Source: Sarcocystis neurona
Taxonomy: Eukaryota > Apicomplexa > Conoidasida > Eucoccidiorida > Sarcocystidae
DNA: 64,000 bases
NCBI GenBank assembly: GCA_000727475.1
Contig: KL647289.1
Coordinates: 2,374,798-2,438,797, forward strand
Direction of reading: 5' to 3'
Shown here: piece by piece, positions 11,269-22,276 of the stretch
Layout of the letters: the number at the start of each line of letters is the position of its first letter
Position numbering within the stretch: position 1 is the stretch's first letter
The notes under the pieces: model-generated
The model's input: only the letters and a program-made list of their open reading frames with translations
The model's database searches: none
What the model was told of the DNA's origin: nothing
Program-made: the position numbers and the translations under genes

Positions 11269-13603
11269 ATGCCCCGAGTTACTACTGCTTTTGGCGTGCA
11301 GCAAGGGCGCACGACAACAGCACATGGCCTCTGCTCAAGCGAGGGGTAAGTACATGCTACACTTACTTTGGTCCGGCGTACACAAGACAATCCAATCCAA
11401 TCGGTCGCAATCACAATCGCGGTCCTCTACAATGGCGTATGGACGACTCCGCTTTTGTGCTACACTTGGGCGGCCACGCTTCTGTTGGCTAAAGCAACTG
11501 GAAGAAAAATTTTCACGACGGTGTGCGTGTATTCGGTGTTGGGTTGCAGGACCAGTCAAACAACAACCGTCGAGTACGGGGGTGGACCCCTTACTCGAAA
11601 GAAGTCTACGCGGAGCAGTCCCGCAGAATTCTTTGTAGGCGGTGCAAATTGTTTGTGTCGGTCGCTCTTCCTAGATCCACTCGTTTACATGCGGCACATG
11701 CGAAGAAACTTTGGTGACGGTCTTCTTGTGATGCTAACATCCAATTACCTTTTTGTTAAAGGGATGATGTATAGCCTTACACTGAGCGCTTCTGCTCCCA
11801 TATTCAGGGAAATGCTTCATTTAGGAGCAGAGAAGCACAACGCGGCTTCAGCAATCTACATGATTCCGTGGAGTTTGAAAGGTGTCCTAGGGACTTTAAG
11901 TGACGTGTTCGCCCCATTAGGATATCATAAACGCCCGTTCATGATGGCATCCTCCATCTTCGGCGTTACCGGCGCCGCCCTACTAGCGTCGTACGCAACA
12001 CATGTGGGATTCCTTGTTGCGGTTTCGTCCTTTTTCATGATGATGATGCAAGCGTCCTTCAATGATTTGCTGTGCGAGGGGGCGTACACGCGTCACATGG
12101 CCGAGAAGCCCGACACCGGCGCAGGGCTGACTTCGTTCGTGTGGCTTGGCACCTCTCTAGGGAGTCTATTAGCTGCCTTATGGGTAGGGCCTATTATCGA
12201 TTACGTATCTTTCAGGGTTCTGATTATCCCGTTTCTCTTCTTGACAACACAGCAGCTGTTTGCTGTAGCGTGGCCATGGCCCTTCAGAGCTTGGACTGAA
12301 CACGGAGGCCTGCTCAACGAAAAATTTGTGCCTGCGGGGGACAGAGTCATGGTGAGTCCTTTGTAAGGTTGTCTGCTTCACGCAGGGGAATAAAATCTGT
12401 TGCTAAGTTTGCTGTGGTTTTCAATTACAGAGTGACAAGTTCCACCGGTTCAAGAAGCTCTTCGCGTGTGCCTTGGTCTTAAGCCTTCTCGCCATGGGCT
12501 CCGTGGCGGCAGGTTTTTTCAACGACGAGAAACAAATCGTCGGTATGAGCTATGCTCTGCTTGCAGGATTGGTAATGATGGTAATGTTGTACGCAACTCT
12601 GCCTACAGCTCTCTTCAAGCCTATTTTGTATTTATTCCTTAGTCGCTTCCTTATACCGAACATCGGCTCGCAAGTTACATACTGGCTGCGAAGCGGTCCC
12701 GACTGTGTGGAAGACAGTCCCCACTTCAGCTGGACCTTTCTGCTGACGCTGACATCAATTCTGCAGTCCGTGTTTGGGTTTATTGGAGTTACCTTATTCC
12801 AAAAATTTGTAAGCAAATGGACGTTTCGGAAAGCACTGTGGATTACATCCATGCTTACGTGTCTCACCTCGGTATTCGATGTTGCTATGATATATAGGTG
12901 GAACGTCAAATATCTAGGTATTCCAGACAAAGTTTGGTACTTCTGCAGTGCAGCAGTAATTGAGGAGGTGGTTGGCATGTGGGCGTTTATGCCTTCCTGC
13001 GTCATGATATCACGACTATGCCCTCGACAAGTCGAGAGTACGATGTATGCGGTAGTGGCCGGTGTTAACAATTTTGGGAGCTCCTTGGCCAAATACCTCG
13101 GGAACTTCCTGTGTGTGTTCGTCCTGCACATCAAAACCATAAATGACGAACGGGGCAGCTGCAACTTTGACAACTTAGGCCTCGCGGTTATTATCTCGTC
13201 AGGAGTCGCTCCTTTGATTCCGCTTCTTCTCACGTTTTTTCTCGTACCAGATGTGAGCATGTCTGTACATTTTGGGGAAAATTGTTTCTCCGACACTCAG
13301 CAGGAGGCTGCGCAAGAGAGTCCGCAAAATGAAGCTGAGTCTCCGCAGGAAAAACCTACCCGGAACATTCATCGTGACGACCGCGAAAGAACAACTCAAG
13401 ACACAGAGGCTACCGGAGGCATCCCCCATCCCCACCCTGGTGACTCGCCCGATTTACGGTGTTTGAAGGGCTTCGAACGAGTTGATGGACAGTTAAGTCG
13501 TCAGCAGACAAGGACGAGCAATGAGACAGCTCAAACTGAAGAAGCATTATTAGTTCCAGGAGCAAGCTCACCGCAGACTCTCCGGGAGGAGAGCCTGATA
13601 TGA
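11269..13603 (+). CDS. BT1/FBT-family transporter (folate/biopterin transporter-like), three exons
   Basis: The model is 11269-11345, 11550-12351 and 12431-13603 (683 residues). All junctions agree in phase: exon 1 ends in phase 2 at GTAAGT, exon 2 begins after GGTTGCAG, and intron 2 (79 nt, GTGAGT...TTACAG) is phase 0. The start is the ATG at 11269 because exon 2 has no in-frame ATG before residue ~75. The protein has about twelve hydrophobic segments and the BT1 hallmark after the first helices (AIYMIPWSLKGVLGTLSDVF, then GYHKRPFM), the family's conserved PWSxKxxxGxxSD element. The C-terminal ~110 residues are a hydrophilic Gln/Glu/Thr-rich tail. The known family (major facilitator superfamily) moves folates, pterins or related compounds across the plasma or organelle membrane; the actual substrate cannot be told. 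Paralogues are common in apicomplexans. Confidence 0.9.
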
Positions 13604-14007
13604 AAAAGAAGAGAGTGTCACGCGTCTAAGTGCTCATTTAGATTCCTCTCTGGTGACTGCATTAGTTGATTAGGGTAACGCTGACTGGCCTGTCCTTATG
13701 ACATGCGAAGCATGTAATCACTGTAACTCGGTGTTGCAGCTGCTTCTTTCATGCTGGCATTCGTTACCAGGAGAGAGCACTGCGTCGCACGCCAGTGAAC
13801 TCGCATTCACGCTTCATGGCTTGGCTCGCGTGGGCAAACGCTTTACTGCTAAGTGAAGAGTGGCCTGCGTTGGCACAGTGCAGGCATGCAAAAAGGCATT
13901 CAAGAAGCAGAAGTCCTCAACATGCCACGTGCGTGAGGGCACCAAATGTATTAAACGCCACCCGGTAAAAGAAGCACGAATAGATTCGCGTGGCACCTTC
14001 CAAGTGA

Positions 14008-15498
14008 ACATGTCGAAGACCTCTAAAGCAGTACCCGACAAGCGCAGCAGCACCTACGTTGGCGTGCGTTACCTGCCCGGCTGGCACTCACTACGCACGA
14101 GACGGTTTAAGCAGTGCCGTCAACAGCCAACTTCGGTGTATATTGTATCGGACTCGCCACAATGCAGCACTTCGATTTTTACCGTTTACCCAGCGTGTTT
14201 AAATGTAAGAGTCGGACTTTGAGGCTGTGTATTATACAGTTCCCGCTCTGTTTGACCTATCGTTCGTGCTCTGGCTTGTCTCTTGGCCAAAAATGATTCG
14301 GTAACATTCCGACGCCCCCAGATTAAGCAAACTGTCACCGTTCCCCTCTCAGGAACGAGAGCAACAAACGTTGCTTCCACCGACTCATACGCTACGAGAT
14401 TTACATTGTACTCACACTGCAGTGAATGTGCGTTTCGCGGCGACAGAGCTTGCCTTGGTCCCCCTGTATCGTACCAAAGCCGGTACAGTAGTAGGCAATA
14501 CGGTAAGGGTCACAGCCAGATCCACGCAGCTGAACAGCGCACACTACCACACACTTTTGCAGAGTCTCGTAGCAACTTTCCCACGCTCAAATCGCGCGTA
14601 CACATCGTCCTGGAGCCACGGTTTGTAACTACTCAGGGAGAAGAATAGCCGAGTCGCTCCCTGTCAGTGTGTTCTGGGTTGCGACAGCTCTTTCTGGCCA
14701 AGGACGATGTTACTCCCTCATGCGTGAGGCGTGCGAGGTCCGTGCAGGGTGGAAAGGATGAGACAAGAAAGCGTCTGAAGAGGGCTGGTTACTCAAATAC
14801 GACTGGCAGTCAGAAAATATACTGCTGTGCACCGCCACTGCGGCGTTCACTACTTACGTCAGCGCAGAGGCACCTGCAGACGTCAGGGTTACTACCGGAC
14901 CTGTCTTGCGAAGGAACTTGGTGTATGGAGCGTGCCCGTCGGTAGCCTGGTAGCTCCGTCACCACTAGACGGAGGCAGCTGCGGCTTACAGAGTTCCCGG
15001 CGCGGATGTGTTCCTCGCGCGGGCAAGCAGTAAGGCGTTCCTCCAATCTGCGGCTGCTTGCGTGCGTACACGTACGCACGCTACGGTCTGTCACTGAAGG
15101 ATGCTTTACCAAAGTTTGCTCTTTGGACAGAGTCACATCTGCCAGTCAGTACTGACAGCAACCAGTTTCGGGCTGCATAGAACAAAGTTCCACGCACGCT
15201 GCTCTCTGCCCACATGAGACAGTACAGTGCGTGTTATACGTCAAAAACGGCACCTGCAAATGCATCAACTATCAATGTTGTCCTGTCGCAAGGACACGCA
15301 TGCAGTCCAGATGCATGTAGGCAATAGCACGCTGCAGATACTAATGTAGAAGGAGCGGGTGGCCTCACCCCCGTAAGGTTGTACAAACGGTGGGTGATGT
15401 TATCGTCATGCATACCCGCACGCTGCCGTGGCATAACGTAGTCTCAGCCACTACGACCGTTGTGGCACTGATTAAGTCCTTACGACCGCACCTGGAAG
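14008..15498 (+). CDS. weak candidate small gene with scattered exons
   Basis: Three plus-strand segments look exonic: an ATG frame from 14008 (MSKTSKAVPDKRSSTYVG), a segment at about 14423-14502 between a CTCACACTGCAG acceptor and a GTAAGG donor (core VRFAATELALVPLYRTKAG), and a segment at about 15450-15498 ending at GTAAGC (TTTVVALIKSLRPHLE). The intron phases do not all connect, so the grouping is speculative. A short basic N-terminus of this style occurs in many small nucleic-acid-binding proteins, but no domain is recognised. Confidence 0.22.
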
Positions 15499-15660
15499 TA
15501 AGCCCGTTGGATCTCCGTCCACTTCCTGCTCCACCTGCAGCGTATTCACGTTACGTAGACCAGGACAAAACGAAACCATTCAAGCGCGTTATCGCGCTGC
15601 TGTCCGTGTGTGGTTCTCGCTTCCGTGCACACAAAGTTACGAAGGCCGTTTAGCTACAGC

Positions 15661-18600
15661 TTACTCTTCAATACGGCTGTCAGATTTGAAATCCAGGTCT
15701 ATTACAGTCAGTCGAAAAAACACGGCAGGCAGATGTGGAAGGATAATTCCCTTGTCCCGGCTGGAATGTCCCGCTTCTTCAGGAATATAGGCACTAATCC
15801 CCAGCTGGTCCCCGACAAGCCGCGCCGCGCTTGCGGTCAATTCTTCATCAAGTTGAAGACGTTCAAATCTACTGATTGTCAGTGCACCGTCATCGCCCAT
15901 TCCTTGTTCCGTCGCAAGTGGACTACCTGCAAAATGCAGAGGGAAGTGGAGTCACTGGTTTGTAGGTGAGTAAGCCATACGAATCCAACATTCAGTGAAT
16001 AGCTCGCCTTCCACTTGAAAGAGCCGCAATCGAGGGTGACCGTCTGTCGCGTGCGACACAGTAGCATGCTACAAAGCTGGCATAATCATCACAGGGTGCT
16101 AGTGCCCACCCCCTGCACCGTAAGAGAAGGGTTCCCTGTCCTACCTCCATCTACAATCAAGATATTTGTCACAACACTGACATCCATAAAGGTACGGCCC
16201 AGCAGATATTGTCGAAGCCATTGAAAAGCGGTATCCACAACTGAAGATACACCTGTTCTTTCTGTGCCACTTAGAGTCCCTTTCTTCCTTTTGACGGCCT
16301 TCAAAGAGTTTAAAATGTCCAATCCTTCTGTAGTATACAACGCAGCGACCCAACTTCACAGAAGACGACACAGTGGTTGCGGTGTAAGAACTAATCTCGC
16401 ACAACTAGCGAAGCACGAACGCTGTGTCCTAAGTGGTAATTTCGGCATACCACGTTCGTGCGCGCACTGCAGATGCACAGCCGCGACGAAATCTGGCGGT
16501 CTCCTCGGCGTCGCTGGTGCTGAGTTTGAGCGGGAAACTCGCCGCCCACGGTAAGGCACGGACCTCACAGAGGGATACGCCGTCGTTAGCATACTAAAAG
16601 GAGGATTGTTTAAGTTGCAGCCAGAAGAATGGGACGCCGGCGGGTAAACATTGCTTCGTGACTCGTAGAGCTTGTAAGTGGTACGTAGAAGAACAGCACC
16701 CGCTGACGCAGCCTGCCAACAGCGATACACGGTGTTCAACCATTTTCATAAACCCACAGAACCCAGAGTATGCGCAACGAATTTTTCATCCTCTTTTGTG
16801 CACGGTGGCATATTCCAATGTTGTGCTCTGCTTGAGATCACCAGACGGTGGATCTTCCGCGTCTACTAAAGACAAGCGATGCACGCAGAGTGGCACGGAA
16901 CCTACTTCGACATACAAGTCCACACTGTGCAGAAAATTTTCTTCCCGTAGCTTTCCGTACGTCTTCCCTAAGATTCGTCTCAGCTCGCGTACTAACTGGA
17001 CGCTCAAATGCTGTTGACCCGCCGCGAAGGCCTGTAGCATCAAGATTCCACTGAAAAGATTTTTCTCCCGTTGCCAAATTCGCTCCAAAAGAAGACGAGT
17101 GAAATTCTCCGCGCGTGCGCCCGTTGACCTTTCTTTAATGTCAGGCGCAGACGATGAATTCGCCTCAGCATTCAGCTTGAGTGCGTTTCCAACACTGGCG
17201 ACGCGAGCACCATTCAAAGAAACTAGTAAGTTGTTCTGAGGGTTATCTATCAAATTTGATAGCTGGTGACGAATGGCGTACGGCGTGCATCTGAAAAACT
17301 GTACAGGATCGTACAGAGAGGGGCGTGAGATGCGTCCCCCCCTCAGTTTTAAGTACTGCTGCATTTGAAAACGGTTTGGTGGGGAATAATCCACGGAGGA
17401 CTTCCCCTGCGTTGTTCCTGCCTTCGCGGCCACCGCCTCGGTGGCTTCTGCATCATCTGGGGAACGTTCTTGTTCCCTGAGGGAGTATCGCATGCCGCAG
17501 GCTTTTGGAATCGTCGTTGGGGGCGGCGACCTTTGTGAAGTCGCTGTCGTACACTCTTCTGCTGGCTGTTTCTTTAGTGTGGCACTGGGACTGCCATACG
17601 GAAGTAAGCACGTGCGTGGTGACGTCCGTCTCATATTTACGTGGGCGGATTTGTCTTGAGGGGGATCTGCAGATTTCACGGGCGGCTGGTCGTCGAGCGG
17701 CTCCAACAAACCACACTTGGGCTTGAGCTCTATGGCATAGTACATCGCAGGTAGGAGGAAATTTGTCCAATTTCTGCTGCGTTTCTGACTGGGTGATACA
17801 GTTGAAGTTGTTGACGCAGCCCGTGTGCGTCGAGGAAGCAGATGAGCTCTCCTGCGCGCACCTGCGGTCTGCGATTCCACGACGGAAGTGGCAGAAGCCA
17901 ACACAGGTGTCGTCAACAAATCTTCCTCTAAAAGACAAAGCGTGTAAAACTCATTCGTTGACGGTAGACAATCTGCGTCTCCTTGGTGTGTACGCCCCGG
18001 ACCGTCACTTTGCCGCGAAATGCCCTCTGGTAGCTGGCAACCGTCTGTCGCAGGGCTCCACCGGGCCACGCTTGATGACGGTGCACTGCGAGAAAAGAGA
18101 ACGCAACGTAAAGGGTCTACAGCTCACCTGTGCGCCAAATAGTCCGGCCTCGCCATTTTGTCCCCGGCATTCAGGAACGGTGACCACTGCATGTACAATA
18201 TACAAATATATCTTTCAGGTGAAGCAGTGCAGGGGGCCAGATCGAGGACATTCCTAAGCATGTGTCGTAAGTCGTGTACGCGGTGTGCTGTAGCCCTCTT
18301 TGAATAGACAACGCTCTGTCCCGAAGCCAAAAGTCGCTGAAGCTTCAACGCATTACCTGTACTATTCGACCCTGTAGACCGTAAGGTCACGGATCATCGA
18401 CCGCCGCGGGGACTGCTACGCAGTTGCGGAATGTAACATCAACACGGACATCAGTGTGTGAAGCCCGCAAGAACAACACAATTCTGCGCCATGTGACTTT
18501 CTTCGTACCGGTGGGACTCCGGTTGGCCCACGTGCACCGGATGAGAATGTGCGTGAGATTGTTCGACGTATGTGCTGCCACCTGCCGCTCGAAGCAAAAA

Positions 18601-19122
18601 ACGATCTGCAATGCTTCGACGAACACGGACGACTTTCTGCAGCGGAAGATACTTGGCAGAAATCGAGGAGTAGAGCTCCGAAGTCGGGTGCTCTTCGCAA
18701 GCATGTCCACCGCTGCCACTTCCGCACGCCGCCGTCGCAGGCCTCCGTAGCTTTGTCAGGACTTCCGCCAGCCCGAGCCGAAGAGCCCACCCTGTGGTTA
18801 AGTGTTGCTTCCGAAGTTTTAGCACTGTCAATCTCAGTTCGGGTACAACGCCTTGGTAACGAAAAACCACATGGGCTCCACCCGCCGCAATCAAGCGCCA
18901 GTTCGCAAGGTCGCAGTCGGAGAGTAGCGGAATGTCTTGAATTCCTCCAGAACTCTCCATGGTTTCCGTCAGTCCAGTGTTTCCGAGTTCTTCCATGTTT
19001 ACCTTCCCTGTTGTTTCGGTGTCTTTTCCGCGAAGCAGAGCGGTCTCCACCAAAGCACCGCTGGACGTTTTTGTCACTAATGTGATCCATAATACCGGAA
19101 GCAATTTCAAGAGAAGTATCAT
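15661..19122 (-). CDS. IPPK: inositol-pentakisphosphate 2-kinase (IPK1/IPPK family)
   Basis: The model is complement of 19122-18509, 18085-16842, 16327-16145 and 15926-15661, about 768 residues, with all phases consistent. The family phosphorylates Ins(1,3,4,5,6)P5 at position 2 to make InsP6. Family signatures occur in order: a nucleotide-binding N-lobe (DCDLANWRLIAAGGAHVVF, then LRLTVLKLRKQ), the EIKPKCG-type motif (YYAIELKPKCG), the RFxMHQxLK-type motif (NRFQMQQYLKL) followed by SLYDPVQFF and IDNPQNNLLVSLNG, and the C-terminal IDLxxKP-type motif (FFRLTVIDLDFKS) carrying the expected Asp. About 120 low-complexity Ser/Thr/Pro/Ala residues are inserted between the KPKCG and RFQMQQ motifs. The GTGATC donor at 16841 is weak. 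The first ATG gives a hydrophobic N-terminus; an internal ATG (MEELGNTG...) is an alternative start. Confidence 0.85.
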
Positions 19123-19319
19123 CGCGCGCAGTGACTCTGAAAGAATGCCCTCAATTTCGTTCTACGGCGCACTACCAAACCAAAGTACATGCTGGTTTAT
19201 ACTGTGCCGGGTAAGGTACAATTTGACGGTTGAAACGGTACAAATACACTTGTACAGAGGCAGCATCATTTTGCAGATATTCGAAACACTCGTGCAGCCT
19301 GTTGGTGTCAAACTAAATT

Positions 19320-20470
19320 ACGCCGAGCAGCTTGCAGGAAACAGCGACAAAAATGATTCAAGATGGGTGCTTTAGAAACTGTAGGCAGGGCTCGTACGCA
19401 GTGTGCATGGTCGGGCTTACGCGAATAAATGGGGAGGATGCTGGGTACAATATTACGGCGTAACTTCGTCTCACCCTCTCTCACGTCTGAAATTATTGGT
19501 ATCCAATACCAGTAGCCGGGACACAAATTTCCCAGTTAAAATCATTCGATCCAAACAAGCTAGGCCAGCACCATTACGCCGCATGTGTTCTCCTTGACTA
19601 TCTACCAGTGCTGCGAATTCACGGCCGGCATTCCTCGGGCGCACTCGGGATACGGTGTGACCTCTTGCTCACCGATGTCGTGTCGGGCACAGACACATCG
19701 CCACTACCCCGGCACGCTCGCGACAAGCTGTGGAACTCTTGCTCATCGATGTCGTGTAGGGCACGGACACACCGTCACGCCGTTCACCAACAAGGAACGT
19801 CGAAGCCGTACACTCGTTGCACGAAGCAACTCTCCACTACTATCAGGCTACGTGAAACTTGTTTTCGGAGTCGTTTACTTGAACAACACGTTACCTAGAA
19901 GACGGATCCAGTGGGTCGCTGCTGTGACAGCTGAATTTAAACCAAATAACGCCCAGGGTTTCGCAGGAAACATCAACAAAAATCTTTAAAGATGTGTGCT
20001 TTAGAGGTTGTAGCCACGGCTCGTGCGCAGGGTGCATGGCCGGGTTCATTCGAAAAAAATGGGGTAAATGATCAGGACCACCTGAAATTCGGGAGTAACT
20101 TCATCTCATCATCTCGCTTATCTCTTAAATTATTGGTACCAAATGCGTAGGAGCCTGTAATTCAGGAATCCCAGTTGAATCCATTTGATCCCCATATACT
20201 AGGCAAGCACCATTATACCTCTGCGAATTCATGGCCGGCATTCCTCACGTACATCCAGGATGAGGTGTGGACCTCTTGCTCGTCGATGTCGTATGGCGCA
20301 CCGATGCAGACCGCACACCGTCCACCAGTAGCGAAACCCGAAGCCGTATGCGGGTCGCACGAAGCAGCTCTCCACTAAGTCTAACAATCCACCTGAAACA
20401 ACTTGTCGGAATCGAAAGATGCGCTACCGCAAAAGGATGCATGGGCTCGCTGCTGTGCGCCGGCTGGCGC
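19320..20470. repeat. diverged tandem duplication, unit about 0.6 kb
   Basis: Two copies of the same ~0.55-0.64 kb sequence lie head to tail. Matched anchors are GCAGGAAACA at 19334 and 19973, CTGCGAATTC at 19611 and 20221, and GCACGAAGCA at 19819 and 20357. The spacing falls from about 640 to 540, so the copies have diverged by indels as well as substitutions. Within copy 1, a ~73-bp subunit (CTCTTGCTC...GATGTCGTGT...) is itself present twice. No long natural open frame spans either copy, so this looks noncoding. Confidence 0.8.
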
Positions 20471-20773
20471 GCACGAGCTTACAAAAAGCTCGTATACATT
20501 TCCGGAAGTGACGCTAACACTTTTGTCTTGAAGCGCAACGGAAGAGGGTCAGCATCAAAACAAACTTCCTGTGTGCTCTCGACCTTCGCGTCCTCCACAC
20601 GCGGCAGCAAAGTGCTTTAAACTCTAGTATCATCGGACAGTGGAAGCGTCTTTCCGCGCACGAAGTGAGCAGCACACACGCCACGGCTTCGCGGCGAGCG
20701 CTGACGTAACCATTCTGTGTCTTCGACACAGGCCACAGATAGCGCATGGAGAATGCGGCACCTTACAGACCCG

Positions 20774-20954
20774 CACCTGCTGCCGCAACTGTGCGAGCAT
20801 TTTTGAAAGCAGAAAAACGTCCCCGGTGTTGCTGGGCATGCCGGCGTATCCTGCGGCACTTCTTTCATCCTCACCTGCCGTCGCGACTCTGGAAGCATTC
20901 TTAAAAACACAAAAACGTGCCGGGTGGTGCTCCGGACGTCAGCGTATCCGAAGG
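20774..20954. repeat. diverged tandem pair, about 83-bp units spaced 98 bp
   Basis: The stretch beginning CACCTGCTGCCGCAACTGTG (20774) is repeated from 20872 as CACCTGCCGTCGCGACTCTG. The copies share AGCATT, AAAAACGT and GCGTATCC blocks at the same spacing. Third-position-like substitutions without net frame disruption leave open whether it was once coding. Confidence 0.65.
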
Positions 20955-21186
20955 TGTCGACTGCCACCAAGTCGCCGTCTATCCCTGGTACTCTACCGTT
21001 GAATGAGCGACTGCGCACATGCGGTGCTACGGCATGCGCCACCAGCCAGCGGCAGTCATCACACGCACAATTTTAGGCGGAACAGGGCCGTGAACGGTTT
21101 CGAAGGCATAAGGTCGTCGCGAACTTCCTGTTTTCGCGGTCACCTGACAGTTTCCCGCCTTCAGGCAGAGTCCGCCAAATTATGTG

Positions 21187-21358
21187 GATTGCGGGTGCCA
21201 TAGTTGTCGTTTCTTCTTTTCCTTCTTGTGCGTCCAACGCGATTGCGGCTGCCATAGTTGTCGTTCCTTCTTTCCCTTCTTGTGCGCCCAACGCGGTTCC
21301 GGGTGCCATAGTTATCGTTCCTTCTTTTCCTTCTTGTGCGTCCAACGCGGTTGTACCA
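21187..21358. repeat. 54-bp minisatellite, three full units plus a partial unit
   Basis: Units at 21197-21250, 21251-21304 and 21305-21358 each begin GCCATAGTTRTCGTTYCTTC. Ten bases of a preceding unit are present at 21187. The unit is a multiple of three; read on the minus strand it gives an 18-residue repeat (core AQEGKEGTTTMA), so it could encode a repetitive protein segment, though no flanking gene was identified. Confidence 0.85.
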
Positions 21359-21622
21359 CGTTTTCACCCAGGGCGCGGTGCGGCGTTGGCTTCCTCCCTA
21401 TAGTTTACCACATCCACACACTGCCACGCTGGCGGGTACGTGCAATGGCGCGTATTTCTCAGAAATTCGAGCGCGTGTGCTACTGAGGAGAGGCAAAGCA
21501 GTCGCATCAGTTCCGGCATCACTGGGAACGTTGGTTACGCAGCGTCAATTACCCTCACCGTGCAAACATTTTTCATACGTTATCCGAAAAGAGCTGCGTC
21601 GTTCCAAGATATCTGGTAGTAT

Positions 21623-22276
21623 ATGACAGCTGCGAAATGCGGGTGGCTCTGCAGCACATATCCATGCGACGTCGACACTCATGAACTTGCAGAGAGGTGG
21701 GCGTACTGTGCGCCCCAGGAGGCGAACAGCCGCACATCATGCGTTACTTTGGAAGAGAGACACATTCGTGGAAGCGTCCGTACAGACGTGAGTGAGGCAT
21801 ACTGGTGCGGCAGCGCTTACTCGGTCCACGTGGAGTTGAAGCTCGCAGGTAGCATGCCTCTGTTTCAAAAGGCAGATAAGCCAAAAAGTGTCGTCATATT
21901 ATGCAGGGACTGCCACTGTGCCGAGCAAACAGGCTGCCAGCGGCTGTTGCTTTTAAAGACGTCACATAAGCTGGTAATGCAAAGTGCAGAAACTGGTAGA
22001 AAATTGGCGTCGCGACATGACAGAGCACTGGCCGCTGTGCGGTACCGGTGGCTCTCAGTATGTTGCGCACATCATACAGCTTGCGGCTGGATTGCTGCGC
22101 ACATCTGGAGTATCCACATCAGCGCCAGAGGCATCTGCAACGACCACGACCACTCTGAGAGGAACAGAGGTCTACGGCGCACTTACGTAGGAGACTATGG
22201 TGATCCTCCAAGCACGTTAGAACCGATAATCTTTCGTCCGCTGAAGGAAAGGGCCTCCGCAACACCGTCTTGGTGA
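21623..22276 (+). CDS. long open frame, doubtful gene
   Basis: An ATG-initiated frame of 217 codons. The translation is rich in Cys, His, Arg and Ser and shows no domain, signal peptide or repeated pattern. Given the base composition, about one frame of this length could arise by chance in a window this size, so it is listed only because of its length. Confidence 0.15.
   Translation: MTAAKCGWLCSTYPCDVDTHELAERWAYCAPQEANSRTSCVTLEERHIRGSVRTDVSEAYWCGSAYSVHVELKLAGSMPLFQKADKPKSVVILCRDCHCAEQTGCQRLLLLKTSHKLVMQSAETGRKLASRHDRALAAVRYRWLSVCCAHHTACGWIAAHIWSIHISARGICNDHDHSERNRGLRRTYVGDYGDPPSTLEPIIFRPLKERASATPSW

Noticed and set aside
12550..13296. 248-codon minus-strand open frame
   Set aside because: Antisense shadow of the transporter's third exon.
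18549..19085. 178-codon plus-strand open frame
   Set aside because: Antisense shadow of the IPPK first exon, which carries recognisable kinase N-lobe motifs.
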